From an uncultured Alphaproteobacteria bacterium (lineage in GTDB: Bacteria > Pseudomonadota > Alphaproteobacteria > Rs-D84): a stretch of DNA of 14,015 nt. The position numbers and the translations under genes were made by a program. The notes under the pieces are model-generated. The model ran no database searches. It saw only the letters and a list, made by a program, of their open reading frames with translations, and was not told the origin of the DNA. Every line of letters begins with the position of its first letter. The first letter of the stretch is position 1. The stretch spans positions 1 to 14,015 of the forward strand of contig CALCGS010000001.1 of the NCBI GenBank assembly GCA_937901165.1, written 5' to 3'. Positions 6,859-13,530 of this stretch are shown here, one piece after another.

Positions 6859-7893
6859 TTATAAATCAATAATAGTTCCTCGTTTGTATCCTTCTATTTC
6901 TGCAATTGTGTCTGCCAACTGTTTAATTTGATTTTGATTCAAATTTGACATTGGTGTATTTAACGACAGACCTGTTTTTTGTTCGACATCACGTTGATAT
7001 TTATTAGTATTATTTTCACTAGCTGGAGCATATTTACTTATGGCATCACCCAAGGTTAATTTTTGATAAAAATTACTATTTAACAGATTGATTAAAGCAT
7101 TAAAACCATCTTCATAATTTGAAAACACGGCGAATCCATCAATACGGGCAAGTTTGTTTTTTGCATCTCTAAGGTTGCCAGGATTATTGTGTCGCCATGC
7201 AAGTGTTCCGCCAACAAACTTTTTTCGTGTTCCATCAGGATATACATAAACAACCTCTTTATTACCAGTTTTCTGTGCAGAAACAGATTTGTTTTCATTT
7301 ATGTTATTACTGTTATATTCGACATTTATATTGTTTAATTCGTTTTCTGATATTGTTGTATCAAAATTTTCATTTGTTTCTGATGTATCATCGTATTCTA
7401 TAACAGATTCAGCATTTTCAATAAGTTTATCCAATTCTTGTATATCTGAATCGGTTAAATCAATTTGATTGTCATTTGCAAAAGAATCATATATTTGTAT
7501 GCTTTCGTATTCTGGATTTTCCAAAGATTTAACTTGTATGTTTTGTAAATCAGTAATAGAAATTTGCATGGTTTCACATGCTGATTTTTTTATATCATCC
7601 CCCCATATAAAATTAACGATTGGTACACCTGCAGAAACAGTGCTAAAAATAAGAATTAAATCACGTAAATTTTTAAAATAAGCATGTCCGGCACCACGTA
7701 TAAGTGTAACCCCCCATCCAAATAACAGAATACATGTTATAACGCATAAAATAATCCAAGCATATTCTATTAAATCAAAGAAAGCAGGAACAGGGCACGC
7801 GGGGTCAACAATATACAAATAACTAGAATCATGATTTACGACATGATATCCGGTTCGTTCTAAAATTTGAATTATTGTATAAATGTCCTGCAT
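6859..7893 (-). CDS. Two-TM protein with C-terminal phage P5-like peptidoglycan-active domain (344 aa)
   Basis: Residues about 44-66 and 78-97 are two membrane helices joined by a short Arg/Lys-containing loop (RGAGHAYFKNLRD), so both termini should lie on the same, probably periplasmic, side. Residues 115-210 are acidic and Asn-rich linker. Residues about 213-340 resemble the domain annotated as structural protein P5 in phages, thought to cleave peptidoglycan: RHNNPGNLRD (234-243), GFAVFSNYEDGFNALINLL (253-271), YAPASENNTNKY (288-299). This is recognised from memory, not searched. No SD precedes the ATG; it starts 6 bases after the upstream stop, so coupling is likely. Middle gene of a three-gene operon. 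It could be a cell-wall remodelling enzyme or part of an envelope-spanning machine such as a type IV secretion-like apparatus; neither is proven. Confidence 0.78.
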   Translation of the reverse strand: MQDIYTIIQILERTGYHVVNHDSSYLYIVDPACPVPAFFDLIEYAWIILCVITCILLFGWGVTLIRGAGHAYFKNLRDLILIFSTVSAGVPIVNFIWGDDIKKSACETMQISITDLQNIQVKSLENPEYESIQIYDSFANDNQIDLTDSDIQELDKLIENAESVIEYDDTSETNENFDTTISENELNNINVEYNSNNINENKSVSAQKTGNKEVVYVYPDGTRKKFVGGTLAWRHNNPGNLRDAKNKLARIDGFAVFSNYEDGFNALINLLNSNFYQKLTLGDAISKYAPASENNTNKYQRDVEQKTGLSLNTPMSNLNQNQIKQLADTIAEIEGYKRGTIIDL

Positions 7894-7899
7894 TTTTTA

Positions 7900-8940
7900 T
7901 TATTTTTTTGACGCTGTGGTTGGAAAAAATTCTGGAATAGAAAATTCGTCATCATTTGCAGCAACACCAGCCCATCTAAATAAATCGCCCATCAGACCAG
8001 GGTCTTCTGGTTTGTGGCTTTTAAACGATAGAATGTGTTTCAAACTTCCAATCTTTCCACGTGTTGTGTTTTTATTTTTTGTGGTGTTAATAATTTTATC
8101 TTTATTATTGATATAATCATTTGCCAATTGTTCCAGTGTTGCATCGGTGTTTTCAAAATCATTATCAACATTGTTTATATCTTGTGCAACAGGGACATCT
8201 TCGTCGGGAACTGTATCTTCATTTAAAGATTTTACAGATTCTAATAATTGTTCCAATGTTGTTTCTGGTTGCATAACGATAGGCGTGTCAGACAAATCAG
8301 TCAAATCGTTGTCATCAATATTTTCTATTTGTTCATTTTCATTATCTGTATCGTCTGTTGTTTCAGAAATAACAACAGTTGTTTCAACAGAATCGACATA
8401 TTCAGGAACCGCATCAACTTCTTGATTAAATTGAACATCATCTGTGGTTGCGGATTTAGAATCTAAAACATCATCGTATAAATTTATTAAATCATCATCT
8501 GGTTCAGGAATATTTTCGGTTTCTGGGATGTTTTTACAAGTATTATCGTCATTATTTTTAATGTCTGCCCTTTGTCCCGTCAATATAGAAGTTATAGGAA
8601 TAATTTTTTCTTCTGTTTGGTCTTTATTATCAGGTTCTTCTATGACGATTTTTTCAGGTGTTTTTTTTGTTCTTTTCGCCTTTTTTACAGGAATTTCATC
8701 AATTACAGCACCTTGTAATTGAACATCATTTTTTGTTTCAACAAAAATATTATTTTGTTCATCAACAGGTTTTATATCATCAAAATTTCCATTTGATACA
8801 TCATCGCAATCCAATGGAACCCCAAACAACAAAGTGTCCTTATCTAAATTCAATTTTTCGCGAACTGTTTCAAAAGCATTTTTTACATCTGAAGCATTAA
8901 AAAAGTCATTCCCTGATATATATATTATTTTATTTTTCAT
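7900..8940 (-). CDS. Acidic, mostly disordered protein with conserved-looking ends (346 aa)
   Basis: Not recognised. Residues 1-46 look folded: a strand IIYISG, a helix around SDVKNAFETVREKL, then LLFGVPLD. Residues 47-290 are very rich in Asp, Glu, Asn and Thr, hence probably disordered, broken by a basic patch KKAKRTKK (86-93). A short motif is repeated: TLEQLLESVKSL (228-239) and TLEQLANDYINN (268-279). Residues about 311-341 (GLMGDLFRWAGVAANDDEF and a proline/phenylalanine tail) look like a terminal interaction motif. No signal or membrane segment, so cytoplasmic. First gene of the operon, behind an extended -10 promoter; GGATGGGA precedes ATG. A scaffold or adaptor for the membrane proteins encoded downstream is a guess. 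Confidence 0.75.
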   Translation of the reverse strand: MKNKIIYISGNDFFNASDVKNAFETVREKLNLDKDTLLFGVPLDCDDVSNGNFDDIKPVDEQNNIFVETKNDVQLQGAVIDEIPVKKAKRTKKTPEKIVIEEPDNKDQTEEKIIPITSILTGQRADIKNNDDNTCKNIPETENIPEPDDDLINLYDDVLDSKSATTDDVQFNQEVDAVPEYVDSVETTVVISETTDDTDNENEQIENIDDNDLTDLSDTPIVMQPETTLEQLLESVKSLNEDTVPDEDVPVAQDINNVDNDFENTDATLEQLANDYINNKDKIINTTKNKNTTRGKIGSLKHILSFKSHKPEDPGLMGDLFRWAGVAANDDEFSIPEFFPTTASKK

Positions 8941-8972
8941 AAATTCCCATCCTTAATCAATTATCAAAACGT

Positions 8973-8981
8973 ATTATATCA
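8973..8981 (-). promoter_or_regulatory. Extended -10 promoter of the three-gene minus-strand operon
   Basis: Minus strand reads TGATATAAT, a perfect extended -10 (TGn plus TATAAT). No good -35 at 17 bases. Transcription should start near 8966, leaving about 25 bases of leader with GGATGGGA before ATG at 8940. Confidence 0.65.
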
Positions 8982-8991
8982 CATTTTAATC

Positions 8992-9020
8992 TTGAACGCA
9001 TGGAAAAAATATCGTATTAT
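8992..9020 (+). promoter_or_regulatory. Promoter of the zapA operon, predicting a nearly leaderless mRNA
   Basis: TTGAAC (8992-8997), a 17-base spacer, then TATTAT (9015-9020). The predicted start is about 9027, only some three bases before the ATG at 9030. No Shine-Dalgarno sequence exists in the 20 bases before that ATG, which supports leaderless initiation. Confidence 0.6.
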
Positions 9021-9029
9021 TAAAATAAA

Positions 9030-9245
9030 ATGTCAGAAATAAAAGAACAAATTTTTCAAGAGCTAAATTCATTAGAAAAAGCAGTCATTGGATTGCGTTC
9101 TGATGTTTCGGCTGCGGGACGCCAAACTGATTTAGAGGTTGCAATCCTAACTCAACAGGTAAAAACATTGCGGGACAAAAATAATCAGGCGGCTGAATTG
9201 GTTGAAAAAACAATATCAATTTTAGAAAAATTAAAGAGAAATTAA
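9030..9245 (+). CDS. Small coiled-coil protein upstream of zapA (71 aa)
   Basis: Almost wholly helical, with heptad hydrophobics from residue 8 to 68 broken around the Gly/Arg at 29-31 (AAGRQTD); ends EKTISILEKLKRN. It has no cysteine, signal or membrane segment. Short coiled-coil genes (DUF4164-like) commonly sit just before zapA in alphaproteobacteria, and the size and C-terminal pattern fit, though the match is by pattern only. By position it probably acts with ZapA in division-ring assembly. zapA begins 3 bases after its stop. Its own ATG lacks an SD and lies about three bases from the predicted transcript start. Confidence 0.8.
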   Translation: MSEIKEQIFQELNSLEKAVIGLRSDVSAAGRQTDLEVAILTQQVKTLRDKNNQAAELVEKTISILEKLKRN

Positions 9246-9248
9246 AAA

Positions 9249-9527
9249 ATGAGTATTGTCACAATACCTATTGTTAATAAAAATTATCCTATGGGCTGCG
9301 AAGATGGTCAAGAAGGGCGTTTGATTGAATTGGGTAAAATCGTCGATATGCGTGCCCGTGAAATATTGGATAAAATTGGACCTTTGCCAGAAAATTCATT
9401 GCTTGCAACTTTGTGTATAGTTTTGGCTGATGAAATACGTAACAAGCCAATTCAAACTGTCAAAGATGAAGATTTACATGAAATACTTGCACGTATTCGT
9501 GAAATAAAACACAAAATTAACGCGTAA
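9249..9527 (+). CDS. zapA: Cell division protein ZapA
   Basis: ZapA binds FtsZ and bundles protofilaments at the division ring. At 92 residues it matches the short alphaproteobacterial form. The N-terminal domain shows the family pattern VTIPIVNKNYPMGCEDGQE, then LIELGKIVDMRAREIL, followed by a long C-terminal helix (about 48-91) used for dimer and tetramer formation. AAAGAGA about ten bases upstream, in the end of the preceding gene, serves as SD. In many alphaproteobacteria the 6S RNA gene follows zapA; here there is no room for it, because a convergent gene overlaps the zapA stop by 11 bases. Confidence 0.9.
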   Translation: MSIVTIPIVNKNYPMGCEDGQEGRLIELGKIVDMRAREILDKIGPLPENSLLATLCIVLADEIRNKPIQTVKDEDLHEILARIREIKHKINA

Positions 9528-10479
9528 ATGCAATATATTTGTCATAAAATTGGTTTTTATTTGCGGTATCAAAAATGTTGGACAAAGAATAAACGTTTTT
9601 TTGGGCAAAATTGTCATTTTTTTGCTTGTTTTCTGCTTCTTTGGTAAATTCAATTTGTGCTATTTTTTGTATATCGGCTGCAAAAATATTGTTTGTATTA
9701 AATGTTTTAAACAATGGCACAATAGATTCATTGTTAAATCCTGCGACCATATAATTACCATTTGAATCTGGAACAAAAGCATTTCCTTCAATTTTTCCGC
9801 GTCCCAAAAACACAACGGCATGGGTGTTATTTGGTGAATGTGGATTATGTTGAATTATAAATATTGTGCCAGGATTTAAATTTTCAATAGAAAAAAACTT
9901 TTGTTCAAATAAACTTCTGGCTTTTTTATATTGTTCTGAATTTTTTCCACCATTTATTTGATTGAATTTGACATAATTTTGCCATGCAGTTTCAAATTCT
10001 TTATTAGATTTGAACAATTTGCCAAAATGAATACAACTAGGATATTCTGCACTAGGGTATTTCTTTTTCATTGTATATCTAAATTGTGGACAACTCATAT
10101 TAGCATTTTTTGGAATAATACATATAGTATCATCGTAAGCTTGCAGAGCACGATTTAATTCCGTATATAAACCAAACAAACAATGCAATCCAACAGGTGC
10201 GCCAGGCAATTCTGATTTAACCGCAGACCTATAACCTTTGATATGCGTGTTTTGTTTGATATTTTGTTGACCATTTAAAACATTTGACAGATATGTATCA
10301 ATTAGTTTGTTGGTTTTTTGTTCTGCAATAGAATATGGTTCAACATAAAAGTATTTGTGCAAAGAATATTTATAAAAAATGGACTTACCAGTTGTAGAAT
10401 AACCGGATTCTACAAATTGCGGGGTTGCGATGAACAACGAACCAAATAAAAAATAAGGAAGAACTTTCTTAAACTTCAT
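9517..10479 (-). CDS. Secreted protein, possible papain-like (CHAP/NlpC-type) hydrolase (320 aa)
   Basis: Starts with a signal peptide (MKFKKVLPYFLFGSLFIA, cleavage near 20-25). Candidate catalytic residues are Cys100 in APVGLHCLFGLYTEL and His220 in NTHAVVFLG, the latter following a PGTIFII strand (203-209), the order seen in NlpC/P60 and CHAP amidases (PGD-strand, then GHV/HAV-strand). Asn249/Asn250 could be the third residue. This is pattern-level evidence only. Further cysteines at 120, 130 and 149 suggest disulfides. I chose ATG 10479, not an in-frame ATG at 10524, because AAAGGA precedes it and the signal peptide begins there. It has a strong TTGACA promoter and a leader of about 60 bases. 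Alternatives: an unknown periplasmic structural protein. Confidence 0.72.
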   Translation of the reverse strand: MKFKKVLPYFLFGSLFIATPQFVESGYSTTGKSIFYKYSLHKYFYVEPYSIAEQKTNKLIDTYLSNVLNGQQNIKQNTHIKGYRSAVKSELPGAPVGLHCLFGLYTELNRALQAYDDTICIIPKNANMSCPQFRYTMKKKYPSAEYPSCIHFGKLFKSNKEFETAWQNYVKFNQINGGKNSEQYKKARSLFEQKFFSIENLNPGTIFIIQHNPHSPNNTHAVVFLGRGKIEGNAFVPDSNGNYMVAGFNNESIVPLFKTFNTNNIFAADIQKIAQIEFTKEAENKQKNDNFAQKNVYSLSNIFDTANKNQFYDKYIAFTR

Positions 10480-10547
10480 TTTTTTTGTCCTTTGTTCGAC
10501 TTTGTTGTTATACTGGTAATTCATAAAAACCTAGTGATTACAAAGTT

Positions 10548-10576
10548 TATATAGATAAAAAAGTCAAATTTGTCAA
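10548..10576 (-). promoter_or_regulatory. Strong promoter of the secreted putative hydrolase gene
   Basis: Minus strand: TTGACA (10576-10571), exactly 17 bases, TATATA (10553-10548). Transcription should begin near 10541. This supports the gene start at 10479 with a leader of about 60 bases. Confidence 0.65.
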
Positions 10577-10617
10577 GTGGTAAATTGAAATAAAATCCGT
10601 TTATTTTTTAAATATGC

Positions 10618-10644
10618 TTGCCATTTTTTCATAAATGTTATAAA
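10618..10644 (+). promoter_or_regulatory. Probable parC promoter
   Basis: An extended -10, TGTTATAAA (10636-10644), preceded by TTGCCA (10618-10623) at a short 15-base spacing. Predicted start near 10651, about 15 bases before ATG. A second, weaker candidate is TTGAAA at 10585 with TTAAAT at 10608. Confidence 0.4.
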
Positions 10645-10665
10645 TTTCCAAAAAAGAGTAAAAAT

Positions 10666-12903
10666 ATGAAAAAAACAGATAGCATAATAGAAAATATTTC
10701 TGGACAACAATTATCAGAAGCCATATCGCAACGTTATTTATCTTATGCGGTAAGTACGATTGTTTCGCGTGCTTTGCCGGATGTCAGGGACGGATTAAAA
10801 CCTGTGCATAGACGTATTTTATATTCTATGTTGCGGCAAAAATTATCCCCAAATGCGGCGTTTCGTAAATGTGCGACTGTTGTTGGGGATGTTTTGGGGC
10901 ATTATCATCCACATGGTGATTCTTCTGTATATGACGCTATGGTTCGTTTGGCCCAGGATTTTTCTGTTCGTTATCCTTTAATTGACGGTCAGGGTAATTT
11001 TGGAAATATTGACGGTGACCCCCAGGCCGCATACCGTTATACAGAATCTAAAATGACCCAGGCGGCCATGATGATAATGGAAGGCATTGATGAAGATAGT
11101 GTTGATATGATGCCTAACTTTGATGGAACGACGGTTGAACCAACTGTAATGCCGGGTGCATTTCCAAATTTGTTGGCAAATGGTGGAATGGGAATTGCTG
11201 TTGGTATGGCGACAAATATACCAACACATAACGTGGCAGAGGTTTGTGATGCGTTAAATTTGGTTTTGGACAAACCTGATGCAACAACTGCCCAGATAAT
11301 GAAAAAGATGGTTGGACCTGACTTTCCAACGGGTGGTGTTTTGGTGGATAGTTTTGATACTATTGTTAAAAATTATGAAACTGGGCGTGGTGCTTTTCGT
11401 GTGCGTGCGCGTTGGGAAATTGAAGAATTAGAACGTGGTGCGTCCCAGGTGGTTATAACTGAAATACCGTATGGAATCATTAAATCCAAACTGGTTGAAC
11501 AAATTGGTGCATTGATAGATGCCAAGAAATTACCACTAATTGATGATATTGTTGATGAATCTACGACTGATGTTCGCATTGTTATAACCCCAAAGAGCAA
11601 AAACGTGCCAATTGATAAAATGATGGCACATTTATTTGCGATGACTGATTTGGAATATCGTTTTAACATGAATTTTAATGTTATTGATTCCAATGGTGCG
11701 CCACGTGTTATGCCGATTGCTGATGTTTTGCGTGAATTTATTGCACACCAAAAAAACGTCTTAATCCGTCGCACAAAATGGCGATTGGGAAATATAGAAC
11801 GTCGTTTGGAAATTTTGGGTGGTTTGCTGGTTGTATATTTGAATTTGGACAGGGTAATAGAAATTATCAGAAATGAAGACGAACCAAAATCTGTTTTGAT
11901 GGCTGAATTTAATTTAACAGACGTTCAGGTTGAATCAATATTGAACACTCGGTTGCGTGCTTTGCGTAAATTGGAAGAAATGGAAATCAAACGCGAAGAT
12001 GCAGCGTTGCGTGCCGAACAATTACAATTACAAGAATTATTAAATTCGCCTGATATTCAAAAAGAACAGTTAAAATCGTGGTTTAATGAAATAAAAAAAC
12101 AGTACGATAAAAAGAGTGCTTTGGGACGTCGTCGCACAACTTGGGCGGAACAAACCGAAGAAATTACTGTGAATCCAGATGAATGGATTGAAAAAGAACC
12201 TTTGACGATAATATTGTCATCTATGGGGTGGATTCGTGCGGCCAAGGGGCATATTGATTTGAATAATTTGGATGTAAAATTCAAAGAAGGCGACGAATTA
12301 TTTACGGCATTTCACGCCATGTCAACGGACAAGATAAATATATTTGGTTCGTATGGTAAAATGTTCACGATTTCTGCAAATGATTTACCATCTGCACGTG
12401 GGTTTGGCGAATCAATTCGAATGATGGTTGATTTATCTCCTGCCGAAGAAATTGTTCGTGCATTTGTATTGAATACTTCTGGACGTTATTTGGTTGTGGG
12501 CAGACATGGTAATGGTTTTATTGTGTCTGGGGAAAATTGTTTGGCACAGACAAAAACTGGCAAACAAATTATGAATACTGATGAAAACAACACTGCCATA
12601 ATGTGTGTTGAAGTATCTGGCGATACGGTTGCAATATCTGGTTCAAACGATAAATTATTGATATTCCCAACCGAACAAATTCCTGAAATGTCGCGTGGCA
12701 AGGGTGTAATACTGCAAAAATATAATGCCGAACGTTCGTATGTTTTGGATGTAATGTTCTTTAACTTGTCGGACGGTTTTGGCTGGACAACTGGGCGTGG
12801 CACAACCAAATTGGATGACATAAAACCATGGTTTGCGAAACGTGCGTCCCAGGGGCATACAATACCGGTTGGTTTCCCACGCAGTGGTAAATTTACAAAA
12901 TAG
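10666..12903 (+). CDS. parC: DNA topoisomerase IV subunit A
   Basis: Breakage-reunion subunit that, with ParE, decatenates daughter chromosomes. 745 residues from the chosen ATG; an in-frame ATG at 10618 would add 16 residues not seen in the family and lacks an SD, whereas AAAGAG precedes 10666. DVRDGLKPVHRRILYSM is at 40-56 and the catalytic tyrosine is Tyr125 (AYRYTESKM). The quinolone-determining region HPHGDSSVYDAM has the wild-type Ser86 and an acidic Asp90, so no classic resistance change. ParC is preferred over GyrA because the protein is short, the GyrA box is absent, and the C-terminal domain has the alphaproteobacterial ParC patterns MGWIRAAKGH and MSRGKGVILQKY. It stands alone; parE is not in the window. 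Confidence 0.96.
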   Translation: MKKTDSIIENISGQQLSEAISQRYLSYAVSTIVSRALPDVRDGLKPVHRRILYSMLRQKLSPNAAFRKCATVVGDVLGHYHPHGDSSVYDAMVRLAQDFSVRYPLIDGQGNFGNIDGDPQAAYRYTESKMTQAAMMIMEGIDEDSVDMMPNFDGTTVEPTVMPGAFPNLLANGGMGIAVGMATNIPTHNVAEVCDALNLVLDKPDATTAQIMKKMVGPDFPTGGVLVDSFDTIVKNYETGRGAFRVRARWEIEELERGASQVVITEIPYGIIKSKLVEQIGALIDAKKLPLIDDIVDESTTDVRIVITPKSKNVPIDKMMAHLFAMTDLEYRFNMNFNVIDSNGAPRVMPIADVLREFIAHQKNVLIRRTKWRLGNIERRLEILGGLLVVYLNLDRVIEIIRNEDEPKSVLMAEFNLTDVQVESILNTRLRALRKLEEMEIKREDAALRAEQLQLQELLNSPDIQKEQLKSWFNEIKKQYDKKSALGRRRTTWAEQTEEITVNPDEWIEKEPLTIILSSMGWIRAAKGHIDLNNLDVKFKEGDELFTAFHAMSTDKINIFGSYGKMFTISANDLPSARGFGESIRMMVDLSPAEEIVRAFVLNTSGRYLVVGRHGNGFIVSGENCLAQTKTGKQIMNTDENNTAIMCVEVSGDTVAISGSNDKLLIFPTEQIPEMSRGKGVILQKYNAERSYVLDVMFFNLSDGFGWTTGRGTTKLDDIKPWFAKRASQGHTIPVGFPRSGKFTK

Positions 12904-12914
12904 ACAAAAAATAT

Positions 12915-12942
12915 TTGACAACTTTTTCAGAGGTGTTATTAT
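12915..12942 (+). promoter_or_regulatory. Sigma-70-type promoter for the 82-aa gene
   Basis: TTGACA (12915-12920), a 16-base spacer, then TATTAT (12937-12942), twelve bases after the parC stop. The predicted start is near 12949, giving a leader of about 27 bases with GGGGGT five bases before ATG at 12976. Confidence 0.65.
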
Positions 12943-12975
12943 TACGCTAGGATTAAATAACAATGGGGGTGTATT

Positions 12976-13224
12976 ATGGATAATGTTTACAAACAAGTAA
13001 ATTTAGTTGCTACAAAAAATATAGAATCTGTTTGTTCTGGACACGTCAGTGGGTCAACAGATATAACCAATGCAACATATTTTGAATTGATGAATTTTGC
13101 GTATGATTTGGAAAAAACTTTTAGGGGTGTAAAATTTGATGTTGATGCAATGTGTAAATATACCAGGGTAAGAAATTTTACAAATGAAATACACAAACAA
13201 ATGCGTACATGCAAACAAAAATAA
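12976..13224 (+). CDS. Hypothetical small protein (82 aa)
   Basis: No family recognised. The first 30 residues are polar (NLVATKN, CSGHVSGSTD); residues about 33-52 (TYFELMNFAYDLEKTF) and 57-78 form two likely amphipathic helices. Three cysteines (20, 60, 79), net positive C-terminus, no signal or membrane segment, so presumably cytoplasmic. A consensus promoter, a clear SD and a strong intrinsic terminator 17 bases after the stop make it a complete stand-alone transcription unit, and probably well expressed. A DNA- or RNA-binding or regulatory role is possible but unsupported. Confidence 0.75.
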   Translation: MDNVYKQVNLVATKNIESVCSGHVSGSTDITNATYFELMNFAYDLEKTFRGVKFDVDAMCKYTRVRNFTNEIHKQMRTCKQK

Positions 13225-13240
13225 GTAATGTTTATTTATA

Positions 13241-13276
13241 AAAACTCTCTGGATATAAAATTCAGAGAGTTTTTTT
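13241..13276 (+). terminator. Intrinsic terminator after the 82-aa gene
   Basis: Stem ACTCTCTG (13244-13251) and CAGAGAGT (13263-13270) with an 11-base loop, extended by A/T pairs (AAAA with TTTT) and followed by a T run ending at 13276. The A run before the stem means it may also act in reverse for rpmG. Confidence 0.85.
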
Positions 13277-13280
13277 ACAC

Positions 13281-13302
13281 AAAAAACCCTGCATTCGCAG
13301 GG
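13281..13302 (-). terminator. Intrinsic terminator of rpmG
   Basis: On the minus strand CCCTGC, loop GAAT, GCAGGG, then six T residues (13286-13281). It lies 25 bases beyond the rpmG stop, back to back with the terminator of the 82-aa gene. Confidence 0.85.
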
Positions 13303-13326
13303 CATTTTATTTTTACAAACAACGAA

Positions 13327-13506
13327 CTAGTGTGACATTTTTGCTTCTGTAAACACAACGTGTTTGCGTAATTTTGGATCATACTTACGGAATTTCATTT
13401 TACCCTGAGTATTTTCAGATTTTGTGTTTTTAGTTGTTGTATAGAAATAACCAGTTTCTTTATTTTCTAACTTTACAACTTCTTTACTTGCTTTTTTAGA
13501 TGCCAT
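13327..13506 (-). CDS. rpmG: 50S ribosomal protein L33
   Basis: 59 residues with the family core GYFYTTTKNTKSENTQGKM, then FRKYDPKLRKHVVFTEAKM. It is the cysteine-free (zinc-independent) form typical of proteobacteria and mitochondria. The start MASKKASKEVVKLE is as expected for the family. The gene ends in a clean intrinsic terminator. Oddity: upstream of ATG there is no Shine-Dalgarno sequence and no promoter-like element; instead an unrelated plus-strand reading frame begins inside the same CATG. The coding region appears intact, but its 5' regulatory DNA seems to be missing or replaced. Confidence 0.95.
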   Translation of the reverse strand: MASKKASKEVVKLENKETGYFYTTTKNTKSENTQGKMKFRKYDPKLRKHVVFTEAKMSH

Positions 13507-13530
13507 GTCTGTAACACTTGCACAAAAGAC
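13504..13530. other. Probable sequence junction (recombination boundary or assembly chimera)
   Basis: CATG at 13504-13507 supplies the start codon of rpmG (minus, 13506) and an in-frame ATG of a plus-strand frame (13505). Neither has an SD. Left of this point the DNA matches the rest of the window; right of it G+C rises (tallied lines 35-50 percent against about a third nearby) and a surface-protein frame is open immediately. The exact breakpoint could lie anywhere from about 13500 to 13530. Confidence 0.5.

Noticed and set aside
7883..8900. Several plus-strand open frames of 60-90 codons
   Set aside because: They are antisense to the acidic repeat-rich protein; their Ser/Phe/Cys-rich translations are what the complement of Asp/Asn/Glu codons gives.
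9528..9600. Possible 6S RNA gene after zapA
   Set aside because: This is the usual alphaproteobacterial position, but the space is occupied by the convergent secreted-protein gene and no long hairpin is visible.
10618..10665. Longer parC start at 10618
   Set aside because: The extra 16 residues are not family-like, there is no SD, and the likely promoter lies within this stretch.
10978..11774. Minus-strand open frames up to 133 codons inside parC
   Set aside because: parC is unambiguous on the plus strand through its catalytic and QRDR motifs; these are shadows.
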